64,000 nt of DNA from Semisulcospira habei (GCA_036245525.1 BTPG01000004.1:53127810-53191809); one strand, 5' to 3'. Shown: positions 45,236 to 57,414, counted from the stretch's first letter. Translations and numbers: made by a program. Notes: generated from the sequence alone by a model not told the origin.

Positions 45236-45324
45236 CGACCATGATAGTTCAAGGGTGGTGCCAGAATAGCTGGCGCCTGTAGGCGCCAAGCTATTCTGGC
45301 ACCACCCTTGAACTATTATGGTCG
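45236..45324. repeat. HP-A hairpin
   Basis: Arms CGACCATGATAGTTCAAGGG and complement, centre GGCGCCTGTAGGCGCC. The right end of the parent element reads GGGGCTGAATGAGTTGA at 45348-45364, so the TTAA is mutated. Confidence 0.9.
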
Positions 45325-45873
45325 AGCCGGCCATATCTTGTGGTGTGTCGGGGCTGAATGAGTTGAGGACTGGTGGAAAGCATGGCGTGCTCCTGGTGTA
45401 TTGGCTCGGTCCTCGGACAATGATGTTCGATTCATTCGTTCTTGCGTTCGTTCGTATGTTCGGTCGTTTCTTCGTTCGTTCGATCGATCTTCCGTCCGTC
45501 TGTCTATTCATTCATCCATTCGTCTATACGTCCGTCCGTTCGTTTGTTTGTTTGTTCGATCGATCGTTCCGGTTTGTTCCTTCCAAATTCATTCATTCTC
45601 TTTGATTGTGAATTCCGTTTGTAGCTTTATTGCTTTCTAGAGGTATTGGAGTTGCAGACATAGTCTATAGACAATCAAAGAGAAGCAGTAATCTCTCTCT
45701 CTCCCCCTCTCCCTCCCCCTAACCCCCCCCCCCCTCCATTAACCTTCCCCCCCCCCACACCCCGCACTGGTCTCCCGCTGTCACATAAAGGAAAATGCTA
45801 ACGAGAAAGTGTCTTGCCGGGGAGCTAACGGCTGTCACACGTCACCACCCATCCCAGTCTACTGAGGCGAGCC

Positions 45874-45908
<35 letters not shown>

Positions 45909-46028
45909 CTTGTATACATACGTTATGCCACATACCGACCCTCTGTGGTCAGCACAAAGTCCCCGATCACTTCGGTGCCAGTGGGACCTTAAACTGCATA
46001 TAAGTAACTAACTGTGGTCATCCTTCAC
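45325..46028. other. No gene seen; GTTC-rich and GT microsatellites
   Basis: 45430-45580 is a degenerate (TTCG)n/(GTCC)n tetranucleotide tract that yields Arg/Ser/Phe-rich frames; 45695-45770 is C-rich; (GT)n at 45878-45907; 45960-46010 looks like a SINE tail (CACTTCGGTGCCAGTGGGAC). Confidence 0.7.
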
Positions 46029-46214
46029 TTAACCCATTCAGCTCTAACTTTGAAATTGCCCGTGTTTGGAGTTTCACTACAAGACAGATCGACCATGATA
46101 GTTTAAGGGTGATGCCAGAACAGCCTGGCGCGTCAGCGCCAATTGTTCTGGGATCACCCTTGAACTATCACGGTCGAGCCGTACCTGTTGTTGCGTCAGG
46201 GTTGAATGGGTTAA
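46029..46214. mobile_element. HP-A element, full length, TTAA ends
   Basis: 186 bp. Starts TTAACCCATTCAGCTCTAAC, ends CAGGGTTGAATGGGTTAA. Arms are of the GGGTGATGCCAGAAC type; the centre is diverged. Confidence 0.95.
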
Positions 46215-47338
<1,124 letters not shown>

Positions 47339-47403
47339 CAAAAGACATAGATCCTCATGAGTCCCCGCAGTCTGCTGGGGCTCATGAGGATCTGTGCCTT
47401 TTG
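47339..47403. repeat. HP-B hairpin
   Basis: 65 bp with CAAAAGACATAG and GTGCCTTTTG outer arms. Confidence 0.9.
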
Positions 47404-48056
47404 TTGGCAACATTTACATTTTTGTCTGTGCGGAGAAAGTCGTGTGTTTTCGTCTAGTGTTACGACGAAACAGGGTCAGCTCAAGGCAGTACGTCAGGGC
47501 TTTGGCAAAACCGGCTGTAGAGTTTATTTTTCAAAGAAAAAAACAAAACCAAAACCTACTTCTCTACAAGAGGCACAGGATCCTCATAAGCCCCTGACTT
47601 TTGAACGAACGCAAGCCATATTAATCAGCTTCACCGAGGAGCTTATTTAGTCTGCATACCTCATGAGGATCTATTTCGTTCGTTCGTCCGTATCTTTGGA
47701 TTTGCGTTCATTCAAGAGGGTGTCATCTTGGGTTCAGCGTGGACAAGCTTTGCACCCTGCGTGCTGCTGAGGATCTGTGCGCTTCAGACAGAGTAGGTGA
47801 GATGGGAGTTTGGGCTCAAGCAGCGCACGTTGGTAATGGGTGGGTAATTGTCCTCTCGGGTACAGCCCGGGTCCACACGAAGACATGCTAACTACCGCTT
47901 TGTGGATGCGAACGTATAATTTTATTCACTGTCACTCCGGCCTGTCGGAGAGTGTATACCCACTGTCGTTCCTAACGCTATAATGGGGGAATTGGGAATG
48001 CTCGCTCGAGCAGTTGGGATTAGCTGAGACTTCTTCACTGAATATGAACCTAGCAT
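47404..48056. other. No gene seen; split HP-B arms at 47569 and 47660
   Basis: ACAAGAGGCACAGGATCCTCA (last base excluded from the core) at 47569 and CTCATGAGGATCTAT at 47660 are two HP-B arms parted by about 70 bp of unrelated DNA with flanking CGAACGAACG / CGTTCGTTCG. Confidence 0.6.
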
Positions 48057-48120
48057 CAAGAGGCATAGATTCTCATGAGCCCCCGCATTCGCGGGGGCTC
48101 ATGAGGATCTATGCCCCTTG
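48057..48120. repeat. HP-B hairpin
   Basis: 64 bp, centre CGCATTCGCG, almost perfect pairing. Confidence 0.9.
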
Positions 48121-48276
48121 TTGACCTCGTTCTTTTTCCATCCAAATCTTTCAGGATGAGGGGTGTCTGGGTGGTCACTTTGCGTTAAGCACAGTAGCAT
48201 GATGAAGGAGATGAAGAGTAGGGTGATCCGTTACCCGCCCCTAGCTTCGGTTACCTGCCCTTGGCTTCAGTTACAG

Positions 48277-48529
48277 ACAATGACAATGACAATGAACCTT
48301 TATTTTCCAACGGTAGAAGTTATTGGTAACAGGACCAGTTTTCAAACTTGCCGTTGCTACATCTACTACATAAGTGACATAGACATGTAAACATACACAT
48401 ACCACACACTGCTGCATGCACTGCTGCATTCGCTCACGCACGCACGCCCGCACCACGCACATACACACACACATACCCACACACGCACTCAGGTACGCAC
48501 GCATGCACATCACAACTCGCGCATGCACG

Positions 48530-48560
<31 letters not shown>

Positions 48561-49062
48561 TCATGTACACCGCAATTCAGTACGCATGCACACACGCACG
48601 AACACTCACACACACACACACTTACACACGCACGCACTCAGGCACATACGCACAAAAACAAACACACGCTCTCGGACACGCACTCCAGACATACCTATAC
48701 GCGTACGCACAAAAATATAAAATGAGTAAAAATACAAAGTAAAGCAATAAACAAAGAATCATTAAGTACATTAAAGTTCATACAGCAAGGGCAAATATGT
48801 ATGCAGGTGCTATCTCCCCCCCCCCCCCTCTCTCTCTCACGCCGACACACACACATACACACACACACACAGCATGCACGCACGCGCGCACACACACACA
48901 CACAGAGTCACACATACACACACATACACACACATACGCGAGCGCGCGCCCAACATATCGAGCACACACATATGAAGGCAAAAACATTATACACAGTACA
49001 TGCAGTATTCAAAGGTACTCTTTGGCATTCAAATATTATGGTACGGCTATGGGAAAAAGGGA

Positions 49063-49093
<31 letters not shown>

Positions 49094-50605
49094 ACACATA
49101 CACACACACATACACACACACAAACTCACACACATGTACACATCTGAACACACGTGCAAGTTATCCCAATACTGTAATGATTTGATTACGTCAGAGATTC
49201 TAGGTGTTTGAAGAGGCTGTCCCTATATGAGGTGAGCGTCTTTGCGTTTCTAATTTCTGCAGGAATAGAATTCCAGAATGAACTTCCCGAGAATGACAAG
49301 CTGGTTTTGAATAAATCAATACGCGGCAGGGGTACTTTGAATTGTTGTCCATGTCTAGAAGCTACAGATGTCCGTTCTGAGAAAAAAGAACTCAAGTACA
49401 GTGGACATGATTGCTTGTACAGCTTGTACATCAATACACCTTTATTGAACTGAAAGTGCTGGGATAGAGGGAGAATTTTTAAAGTTTTAAGCTTTTCGTC
49501 AGTTGAGAGTTCGGGATCGGGAAATATAAGCTTAGCAGCTCTCCTATGTAGGGAGTTCAGCCTCTTCAAATGTACATCACTAGAACCATCCCACACTGTT
49601 GATGCATAGTCTATGTGCGACTTGACATGAGCATTGTAGAAAAGAAGACGCGTATCTGTGTCAGTAATTGTTTTCAATTTTGACAACATATACAGGCTTC
49701 TGGAAACCCTTTTGCACACATTATTAATATGCAGTTGCCATTTAAGCTGATCATCTATAGTGACCCCCAAGAGGCGGTGGTGTGATACTTGCTCAATTGG
49801 GCTGCCGTTTATAGACAGACTAAGAGAGAGCGGGCATAGCTGGTGCTTTTGACGTGTGGTTATAACCATGCATTCTGTTTTTGACGGATTCAGGGACATG
49901 GAGTTGGAATGACACCAGTCGGTGACCTCGCGCAGGCTTTCCTGCAGACGCGTGTTAATTGCAGCTACATTTTTGTGAGGAGTGTGCAGTGTGCAGTCAT
50001 CAGCAAACATGTCACAAGAAATATCGCGGCAACTAATATGCAGTGGAAGGTCATTGATAAATATGCAGAACAGCAATGGCCCGAGGACAGAGCCCTGAGG
50101 CACGCCGCTTTTGACGTGACCATACGAGGAGTAGGATCCATTTAACAGTACTCTTTGCTTCCTTCCGCTTAAATATGAAGTGAACAATGAGACAGCACCT
50201 GCATTGCAGAGATATGCTTGAAGTTTTGACAAAAGAATGTTATGATTTACAAGGTCAAAAGCTTTCTTAAAATCAATAAAGATCGACCCAGTTATTTGGG
50301 AGTTATTTATGGATGCTAGCCACGCATCAATAAGTCTTGTTAGTGCCGTGTGGCAAGAATGCTTGGGGCGAAAGCCGGACTGAAATACGTGCAATAGACT
50401 ACGACTCTCCAAATATTGATAAAGGTGTTTGTGCACGTGTCTTTCAAGAGGTTTGGAAAGGCTGGATAATATTGAGATGGGTCTATAGTTATTAACATCA
50501 GACAGATCTTTTGATTTAGGCAAAGGGATAACCTTGGCTTGCTTCAGTTCTGATGGAAATATATTTTGTTGGATGCATAAGTTATAAGAGCACCGCCACT
50601 GATCT
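48277..50605 (-). mobile_element. CR1-like LINE, 5'-truncated, minus strand
   Basis: The 3' end is at the left: (GACAAT)n terminus at 48277-48294, AATAAA-type signal (TTTATT on plus) at 48299, GCAACGGCAAGTTTGAAAAC-type 3' UTR shared with the 59 kb element, and a CA/CACG-rich microsatellite (48430-49150) inside the 3' UTR. The coding part runs from 49186 to about 50605, where homology stops within RT, so the 5' two thirds are missing. Confidence 0.85.
49186..50523 (-). CDS. LINE ORF2 fragment: reverse transcriptase
   Basis: 445 codons from an internal Met; the same frame is open further upstream to about 50600 (…FPSELKQAKVIPLPKSK), so the Met is not a real start. RT motifs in order: NNYRPISILSSLSKPLERH, QSGFRPKHSC, FIDFKKAFDLVNH (motif A), GVPQGSVLGPLLFCIFINDL (motif B), FADDCTLH (motif C), LGVTIDDQLKW, then the CR1-type C-terminus with LPRIDLFKTSLSFSGSSFWN. 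No stop or frameshift lies inside, but without endonuclease and ORF1 the copy cannot be autonomous. It sits antisense in the BMP2/4 intron. It is clearly related to, but distinct from, the LINE at 53-59 kb. Confidence 0.9.
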   Translation of the reverse strand: MPKSKDLSDVNNYRPISILSSLSKPLERHVHKHLYQYLESRSLLHVFQSGFRPKHSCHTALTRLIDAWLASINNSQITGSIFIDFKKAFDLVNHNILLSKLQAYLCNAGAVSLFTSYLSGRKQRVLLNGSYSSYGHVKSGVPQGSVLGPLLFCIFINDLPLHISCRDISCDMFADDCTLHTPHKNVAAINTRLQESLREVTDWCHSNSMSLNPSKTECMVITTRQKHQLCPLSLSLSINGSPIEQVSHHRLLGVTIDDQLKWQLHINNVCKRVSRSLYMLSKLKTITDTDTRLLFYNAHVKSHIDYASTVWDGSSDVHLKRLNSLHRRAAKLIFPDPELSTDEKLKTLKILPLSQHFQFNKGVLMYKLYKQSCPLYLSSFFSERTSVASRHGQQFKVPLPRIDLFKTSLSFSGSSFWNSIPAEIRNAKTLTSYRDSLFKHLESLT

Positions 50606-50893
50606 TCGACACAGATGAAAATGATACTGACCCTATCAGCGTGCGTGGTGCTGATTAGAATCTGTGATAGCGACAGATGGAAGGGTGTCTTTGTGGAATG
50701 TCTTTTGGGAGTTGCTTCTGGATGTACGGCTCAATGTTATCGGTTCAGAAAGGGAGGGGAGGGGGAGGGTGTGCGGGTATTACACGTATCCCTCACAGAA
50801 TTCGAAAATCTGCCTTTCCTGCCCTCGGCTAATCCTGTCTTCCTTTGCCCACATTAATTGAATCCAGAGTCATATATCATATCTGCCTATCTC
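50606..50893. other. No feature seen
   Basis: Intron sequence up to the target duplication of the next SINE. Confidence 0.5.
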
Positions 50894-50904
50894 AAAGCTT
50901 TCAG

Positions 50905-51293
50905 ATTGATTGATTGATTGTACATTGCTTAACGTCCCGACAGCAACAAGGCTTTCTCAGGACGTGCCTGCACTGCTTGTGAAAAAAAAAACTAAACAGA
51001 AAATTGAATGTATGTCCCCAGCCGGTCAAATACGTTAAATAAACCTACAACATGGGGCCTAAATAAAGCTAAGACCATTTAGCAACACACATCCAATATC
51101 AAGAGCTACAGGCAGTGCAGACAGTAGGGAGAGTTTTAAAAAGGCAAATACAGGTGAATGGACAAAGGGTAGACAGAAACACATGCCCCAGAATAGAGAG
51201 AAAAACCCACCCTGTGGGGCTGACCAGGGTGACCCTGGGAACTAAAAAATACCTAACCCCACCCAAGTCCCCCAAGGCAGACCCGGGTGGGGT
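50905..51293 (-). mobile_element. SINE-like retroposon, type S (copy 5)
   Basis: Exact 11-bp duplication AAAGCTTTCAG on both sides (50894-50904 and 51294-51304). (ATTG)n tail at the left. Confidence 0.95.
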
Positions 51294-51312
51294 AAAGCTT
51301 TCAGAGGACAGT

Positions 51313-51345
<33 letters not shown>

Positions 51346-51861
51346 CTTTCAGAGGACAGTGTTTTTTTTTTTTTTTTTTTTCCTTTTCTAGTTGCAAGAA
51401 AGCAGTGTCTTTATCATACAGAAAGCTATCTATGTTATAAACATGCAGGGGAAAAGTTATGTCTTTCATGCTGGTGCAACAAAAAAAGAAAAAAAGAAAA
51501 AAAAAGAAAAAAGGACAGACTAAGGAGGAGATTGCATGTTTTGGTACGTGTTAAGACCTACCTACAATCTTTTCCTTGCTGTGATAGCCCTTTTTTGTAC
51601 GTGTTTAGGCTTCCAATCTTCTCCTTGTTTTGATGGCCTTTTAATTGCTACTTTTGATCGGTATCGGCGGAAGAGACGCGTCTTTTCTGTCGAACGGCAG
51701 TAATGTCCCTTCCTTCGTCAAAAGAATCGTGTTCTGGCCCAACGTTCGAAAAAAGCAGCGGTATGTGTGTGGAATCTTTCAGATGTTCGGTCCCTTATTT
51801 CTCACTGCGGTTCATTATGGTTGCGCATGAGACTCTGTGGCCAGGTACACGATTGAGCTTA
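51294..51861. other. No gene seen; poly-T duplicates
   Basis: AAAGCTTTCAGAGGACAGTG followed by poly-T occurs twice (51294 and 51342), a 48-bp direct duplication. A-rich (AAAAAG)n lies at 51481-51512. Confidence 0.7.
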
Positions 51862-51931
51862 TTCCTGCGCCAGCCACTAAGCAAGGTGCTCCGCTATCGC
51901 GGAGCACCTTGCTTAGTGGCTGGCGCAGGAC
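51862..51931. repeat. HP-G hairpin, near perfect
   Basis: TTCCTGCGCCAGCCACTAAG ... meeting at CCGCTATCGCGG. Outer flank ATTGAGCTTA faces CTAAACTCACTC. Confidence 0.9.
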
Positions 51932-52612
51932 TAAACTCACTCACGCATCTGTGCCCTGCGCCCCGTGCTGGAAAAAAAAAATCGGTTTGATTGATATCTA
52001 TCATCAGACTGCACGTCAAGCATGACGCACGCCATGTCTCTGTATATCTGTAAAATGTCTTTGAATGCGCCCGTCATCGCATTGCCATCATTCTTTAACC
52101 AGTTAAAGCCTTGATACAATACAGCAGGAGATAGATCGACGATGATCGGCACCAAGATTGTGCATCCTGGCGCCACCATTCAAGTATCGTGGTCGATCTG
52201 TCTCCTCGACTGCAATTATGTAATGTTTCGAGGTCAACTCCAGCAGTGGAGCATTGGGCATCGGGGTTCAAAGTTATTATCTCTTTTTATGTCCTGCTGT
52301 TCGTGTAAGGCTAACTTTCCTTGGCTCACAACAGACGTTTCCCGAAGTCGCTGAGAATTGCACGTTGTTCGACAGTCCAGGCAAAATTGGCCTCAGCAGG
52401 AGACATAGGTCCACATGCGCACCTGCGACTGCGGGGGCTCATGAAAACTCTGCCACTTGAGGATCTATATCTCTTGCAGTTGGGTCGTGTTGACCTTTTC
52501 TCGGCAGTAAGGGAGATTAATCCGATAATACTGATGTAATTCCCTGCACTTGGTGCGTCAGTCACTTGACTGAAGCGAATAGCTGGGCTGAGGAGTAGGT
52601 TGCTAAAGGATA
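51932..52612. other. No gene seen; decayed HP-A and HP-B
   Basis: 52115-52206 is a worn HP-A (AGCAGGAGATAGATCGACGA ... CGTGGTCGATCTGTCTCCT). 52395-52480 is a worn HP-B leading to TTTTCTCGGCAGTAAGGGAG. Confidence 0.6.
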
Positions 52613-52704
52613 TTAACCCTTTGCGTGTCGGTAGCGGTTTTAGTCGCGATGATTCCGACAGGAATTATCGCGACTAAAACCGCTACCGACACGCAAAGGG
52701 TGAA
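52613..52704. mobile_element. HP-C element, 92 bp, nearly perfect
   Basis: Left TTAACCCTTTGCGTGTCGG, right CACGCAAAGGGTGAA (TTAA mutated to TGAA). Arms are of the GTCGCGATGATTCC type around a GACA loop, with one inner mismatch. Confidence 0.95.
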
Positions 52705-53088
52705 TGAGTTGAATGAACGTTGAAACATTGGTCCAGCACATGCAGGTTTGTTGGCACCCTGGCCTCTTCTTTGCCCTGTATTTTTTTTTTTTTTTTTTTG
52801 AGCCGGCAAGAGGCATAGATCCTCATGAGCACCCACCCCCGGTAATGAGCTTTTCCAACTTTTAGCATCAGGGCGTAGGTACAGGTCCATCAGCACCAGG
52901 ACAAGCAGATTCCGCAACAGTTATTTCCCGCTGGCTGTTCGCGCTCTCTCTGCCGATCAACCGGACTGATTGGAGAGAGCGCGAGTGGCTAGTGAGAACT
53001 TGTCGGAATGTGCACAGTCAGCTTTTAACTGAATCAGTGAGGCGTGCCCGTTCGCCGTGTTTAATACCGGCATTCGCTTAGTATTTAG
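52705..53088. other. No gene seen; single HP-B arm and a small palindrome
   Basis: 52806-52826 is a lone HP-B left arm. 52937-52983 pairs GCGCTCTCTCTGCCGATC with GATTGGAGAGAGCGC. Poly-T at 52779-52799. Confidence 0.65.
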
Positions 53089-53139
53089 CATGGAAATCAT
53101 ATTTTAGAGTTTACTCTCTCTCTCTCTCTCTGCAACACC

Positions 53140-53600
53140 AGCGACAGCGACAACAGAGCTTGTGCTGCCCCTATCTCAGTCGTCGGCGGCACTGGCACTT
53201 TCACCACCAACGACAGCGACAACAGAGCTAGTGCTGCCCCTACGTCTGACGTCGGCGGCACTGGCACTTTCACCACCAACGACAGCGACAACAGAGCTAG
53301 TGCTGCCCCTACGTCTGACTTCGGCGGCACTGGCACCATCGCCGACAGCGAAAACAAAGCTAGTGCTGCCCCTACATCTGACGTCGGCGGCACTGGCATT
53401 ACCATCACAACCACCTACAACAACTGCAACAACAGTGCCTTCACCTCCGACAACGGCGGCACTGGCGCTACCACTATCTCCACCATTGTCAGCAAAGCTC
53501 GTGCTGCCCCTACCTCCGACGTCGGCGGCGCTGGCACCATCACCAACGACAGCATCGACAGCGATTGTGCTGCCATCACATCTGACGTCGGCGGCATTGG
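53140..53600 (+). repeat. Degenerate 69-bp repeats at the LINE 5' end
   Basis: CGACAGCGACAACAGAGCT recurs at 53142, 53211 and 53280 (period 69), then with indels that keep the frame. In the ORF1 frame each unit reads about DSDNRASAAPTSDVGGTGT. The frame is open from 53089 and contains no ATG before 53629. Confidence 0.9.
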
Positions 53601-53628
53601 CACTCAGCCTCCTGCCCCTGCTGATGTC

Positions 53629-55098
53629 ATGGTTATCGAGTCTGCGTGCCAGACGGTCTGCCCTGTTGTTCTCAACCCAGACCCCCTGGCCATGGAACGC
53701 GTAATGGCAGAGATAGCTGCTCTCCGGTCAGCAGTTGGAGAGATCCGCCACGCCTACAATATTGAGGTGGACGCGCTGCAAACTGAAATTAGACACCTCC
53801 GACAACGAATCACCCAGCTGGAGGGGGAGAAGGAGGGATCGAGGACCGGCAAGAAAGGCAGCAAGAAAAGCATTTCTCCCCCCTCCAACACCGAGGCAAA
53901 GCAAGCGCCGGAAAAATCGCCTGCCACCTCCAAATCCCCTGCCACCACGACCACATCAGAACCCCTGCGTCCAGCTCACGACAACACTGCTATCCGGCAA
54001 ACGCCCGAGCACAAGGAGCCGGTACCAACACCCCGACCCTCTCCAGGCTCTGACAAACCCACCGACCGTACTGGGATTCCAGAGCTAAAGCATGTCACCC
54101 AGACGCTGCTTTTAGGTGACTCTGTCCTACGCGGTCTGCACGGAAAGCTGATGTCCGTCACTGGCGCTGACAAGGCACAGGTCGTGTCAGTGTCGGGCCT
54201 CGACAGAGCCGGCATTCTACAGCGCCTTCATGATGCCGAACCCACGAATACAGTCAGCACAATCGTCATACACGTTGGCACCAACGACTGTAAGCGTGGG
54301 TTCGTCATCGGCAAGAAGGGCTGGAAGGATGTGATTTCTGCTACCAGACGAGTCTTCCCCAAGGCAGAAATCTCCATGTCTTCCATCCTGCCCACGAACA
54401 ACCAGCGTCAGCAGCCAGACCCATGCATCACTGACACCAACCTCTGCCTCAGGGAAATGTGCACATCCCTCAAGGTCAACTTTGTTGACAATGACTACGC
54501 CTTCTCTACAAGAACCGGCGAGGTAAAGAGCGGCTGGTTCAGAGACGCCATCCATCCCAACAAGCGGGGCACCAGTGCTCTCGCTGTCAACATCAAGCGT
54601 TCGTACTCTGGCCGCACCTCCAACAACGCAGCCCGGCCAGAACCAAATCACCCAAAGTCTCGCCACCATGAACAGCTGCCCGGGCACGGTGACACACACG
54701 GCAAGTCTGGTGCCAGAGACAAAGAGCCTCAAAGAGACCGACGCTCTCAGCGCCCAGTCAGTTTCAGCCTTGCACCCCGATTCCGACAGGAGCATACTGT
54801 GGAAAAAGACTGCAGTCAAGCCGACTGCACGCCGCTAGTCACCCAACATAGCGGTGGATCAAAGGCCGGAACTGCTCCGGAACAGAAGTCACAGCGGCCA
54901 CCCTACGGTTACTCCACACCAACCATGGGCCCCCCCATCTTCGTAGCAGACGGCCGACCGGTGTACCCGTACTCTAATCCCTCCGTATTTCCATATCCCC
55001 CACTACCCCCGCCCCCAGGAGTGCCCCAGCTTAGTGAAAGTGACTGCGCAGCCTTGTTTTCTCTCCTGCAGAAATTCAGACCACGCACCGGACATTAG
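53629..55098 (+). CDS. LINE ORF1 protein with SGNH-type esterase domain
   Basis: 489 codons from the first ATG in the frame. A coiled-coil-like segment (about 25-70: ERVMAEIAALRSAVGEIRHA ...) is followed by a Pro/Ser/Thr-rich linker and an SGNH hydrolase-like domain (about 158-320). The catalytic blocks are visible: GDSVLRGL (Ser), VIHVGTNDC (Asn) and DAIHPN (Asp/His). The tail is Pro/Tyr-rich. ORF1 esterases occur in CR1/L2-group LINEs and are thought to help form or deliver the ribonucleoprotein. Upstream in-frame repeats may be part of the protein if a non-ATG or earlier start is used. Confidence 0.85.
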   Translation: MVIESACQTVCPVVLNPDPLAMERVMAEIAALRSAVGEIRHAYNIEVDALQTEIRHLRQRITQLEGEKEGSRTGKKGSKKSISPPSNTEAKQAPEKSPATSKSPATTTTSEPLRPAHDNTAIRQTPEHKEPVPTPRPSPGSDKPTDRTGIPELKHVTQTLLLGDSVLRGLHGKLMSVTGADKAQVVSVSGLDRAGILQRLHDAEPTNTVSTIVIHVGTNDCKRGFVIGKKGWKDVISATRRVFPKAEISMSSILPTNNQRQQPDPCITDTNLCLREMCTSLKVNFVDNDYAFSTRTGEVKSGWFRDAIHPNKRGTSALAVNIKRSYSGRTSNNAARPEPNHPKSRHHEQLPGHGDTHGKSGARDKEPQRDRRSQRPVSFSLAPRFRQEHTVEKDCSQADCTPLVTQHSGGSKAGTAPEQKSQRPPYGYSTPTMGPPIFVADGRPVYPYSNPSVFPYPPLPPPPGVPQLSESDCAALFSLLQKFRPRTGH

Positions 55099-55751
55099 GA
55101 CACGAGTCTCTAGATTGACAGCTTGTGTTAGACAGTCATAGGACACACCCTTCTTATTTGACAGCGTGTATTTCAGACAGATTTTGTTTTTGTTTTTTAG
55201 TAGTTTTCTCGCAGGGTTGCCAAAGTTCTACTGTGCGTGTTTCATGGATCTTTTTGTGACATTAATCCTCGAGTCGAGTTGAATTGAGCTTTTTTTTTTA
55301 TCTAGAATTACATTTTTGACTTTAATGACTGCGGTTTTGTTTTGTCCGTAGTTAGCTGTGCTTGATTTCAAAGTCGCAGTGACTTTTTTGTTTTTTGTTT
55401 TGTTTTAAATTATAGAAGTCCATTTTATTTTGATGTGCGATTATTACTATATTAGTAGTTAGGAACTGCAGCATCGGGCGAGCGTGCCTAGGTGCGCTTG
55501 GAAGTGTTTCTTTATTTTTTGATTCTTTCTACGTAGCTGTCGAGCCTTTTATTTTGTATCTGACATTACCAAGCAATTCGAACTCGCAGCGGACTCTGAC
55601 CACGAGAGTCAAAAACATTTTAATTTTGCTTTATTGTTGTTGCTGTTGTTTTTCCTACGTTTTCTTGTCGCTTTCTTATTCATTTATACATTGACATTAT
55701 TTTTATTATTTTTTTTTTGAATATTATTGCTACGTTTGTTCTGTTACCAAC

Positions 55752-57029
55752 ATGCCAAAATATAATGTAAAAACTGCCCCACAACGACCTGATGAGTTGA
55801 GAATTGGTCACCTCAACATTTACCATTTAGTTAATAAGGTGCCAGATTTGTCTGTGTTCTTGAACACGCCAACACATTTTCATGTTTTTGGTGTATCCGA
55901 GTCGAGGCTCAAAAGCACTGTCAGGGATAACTCCATCTCAGTCCCAAACTTCTCAGTACTCCGCAGAGATGCCTCAAGTCCCCAGCACACTGGACTAGCA
56001 GTATATATACATGATTCGATAATTAGTAACGTTAAACGACGACAGGACTTAGAGTCAGCCGAAGTTGAAAGTTTATGGGTCGAGGTGAAAACATCTAAAT
56101 CCCCCTCAGTCCTGGTTGGCTTTATCTATAGAAATCCAGCAGCCAACTGGGACTGGTATGATGACTTCGTAGAAATGATGGATAAAGTTAATCAAAGTAA
56201 AGATGACATTGTTCTTCTGGGCGACTTTAACATTGACCTACTTAAGCCCAAAGGGCACCATGCTGCATGGGCATCAACAACAGCCTTATTCGGTTTAAAA
56301 CAATTAGTTAAAAACCCCACTAGAACCACATCTACATCCTCAACCTTAATTGATCACATTTACGTGACAAATGACGATAAAATATCAAATGTACAGGTTC
56401 CCTCCTTAGCTGTCAGCGATCATAACCCAGTATGTTGTAACGTCTCCATGAAACTAGACAAGCAAAAAACTAAAAGACATAAAACTATAAAATATCGCTC
56501 CTTTAAACACTTTAATAAAGACGAATTTCTGTGGGACCTGCACAATGCTCCGTTTACTGAGGTTTATGATCAGCAATCTCCTGACAGTGCCTTGTCGTGC
56601 TGGATGGATCTGTTTCTCAGTGTCCTCAATAAACATGCGCCAATACGTGAAAAACGAGTTAAACATTCCACCATACCACCGTGGTTAACAGCGGATATCA
56701 AGCAGGCCATGTCATTTAGAGACAAACTGAAAAAAGAGCAAAAGTACGAAGAATACAAAAAACAACGCAATCGTGTCAAATATTTAGTTAGAGCGTCTAA
56801 GAAGTCTTTTTTCCAACAAATGATTCGAGACAAAAAGGACACGGCATCTGTTTGGAAAGCTCTGAACGTCATAACGAAGGGTAAATCAGCACCCGAAATC
56901 CCATCTCATATGTCAGCTGATATATTAAATAACCATTTCTTAACGACAGCCGAAATATTGGCATTGTCAGCTGCAAATAACAGTAAACCGTATGAAGTGC
57001 CGAGTTCTCTCAGAGAACTGATTGATTGA
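55752..57029 (+). CDS. LINE ORF2, 5' part: APE endonuclease (truncated by SINE)
   Basis: Starts MPKYNVKTAPQRPDELRIGH. An apurinic-type endonuclease with GHLNIYHL, VSESRL (catalytic Glu), LLGDFNIDLL (Asp/Asn), LIDHIYVT and SDHNPV (the SDH block) occupies about 15-225. A basic linker (KKEQKYEEYKKQRNRVKYL) leads toward RT. The stop at 57027 is contributed by the inserted SINE (ATTGATTGA). The enzyme nicks target DNA to prime reverse transcription. Confidence 0.9.
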   Translation: MPKYNVKTAPQRPDELRIGHLNIYHLVNKVPDLSVFLNTPTHFHVFGVSESRLKSTVRDNSISVPNFSVLRRDASSPQHTGLAVYIHDSIISNVKRRQDLESAEVESLWVEVKTSKSPSVLVGFIYRNPAANWDWYDDFVEMMDKVNQSKDDIVLLGDFNIDLLKPKGHHAAWASTTALFGLKQLVKNPTRTTSTSSTLIDHIYVTNDDKISNVQVPSLAVSDHNPVCCNVSMKLDKQKTKRHKTIKYRSFKHFNKDEFLWDLHNAPFTEVYDQQSPDSALSCWMDLFLSVLNKHAPIREKRVKHSTIPPWLTADIKQAMSFRDKLKKEQKYEEYKKQRNRVKYLVRASKKSFFQQMIRDKKDTASVWKALNVITKGKSAPEIPSHMSADILNNHFLTTAEILALSAANNSKPYEVPSSLRELID

Positions 57030-57414
57030 TTGATTGTACATTGCTTAACGTCCCGACAGCAACAAGGCTTTCTCAGGACGTGCCTGCACTGCTTGTGAAA
57101 AAAAAAAAACCCAACTAAACAGAACATTGAATGTATGTCACCAGCCGGTCAAATACATTAAATAAACCTAACACATGGGGCCTAAATAAAGCTAAGACCA
57201 TTTAGCAACACACATCCAATATCAAGAGCTACAGGCAGTGCAGACAGTAGGGAGAGTTTTAAAAAGGCAAATACAGGTGAATGGACAAAGGGTAGACAGA
57301 AACATGCCCCAGAATAGAGAGATAAACCCACCCTGTGGGGCTGACCAGGGTGACCCTGGGAACTAAAAAATACCTAACCCCACCCAAGTCCCCCAGGGCA
57401 GACCCGGGTGGGGG
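57020..57414 (-). mobile_element. SINE-like retroposon, type S (copy 6) inside LINE ORF2
   Basis: Target duplication TCTCAGAGAAC / TCTCAGAAAAC (57008-57018 and 57415-57425, one mismatch). Head at the right, (ATTG)n tail at the left. It inactivates the LINE. Confidence 0.9.

Noticed and set aside
45401..45640. Arg/Ser/Phe-rich frames
   Set aside because: Translations of a degenerate TTCG/GTCC tetranucleotide tract.
53162..53704. 180-codon Leu/Ala/Thr-rich frame at the LINE 5' end
   Set aside because: Alternative frame of the 69-bp repeats; it ends inside ORF1, which carries the recognisable esterase.
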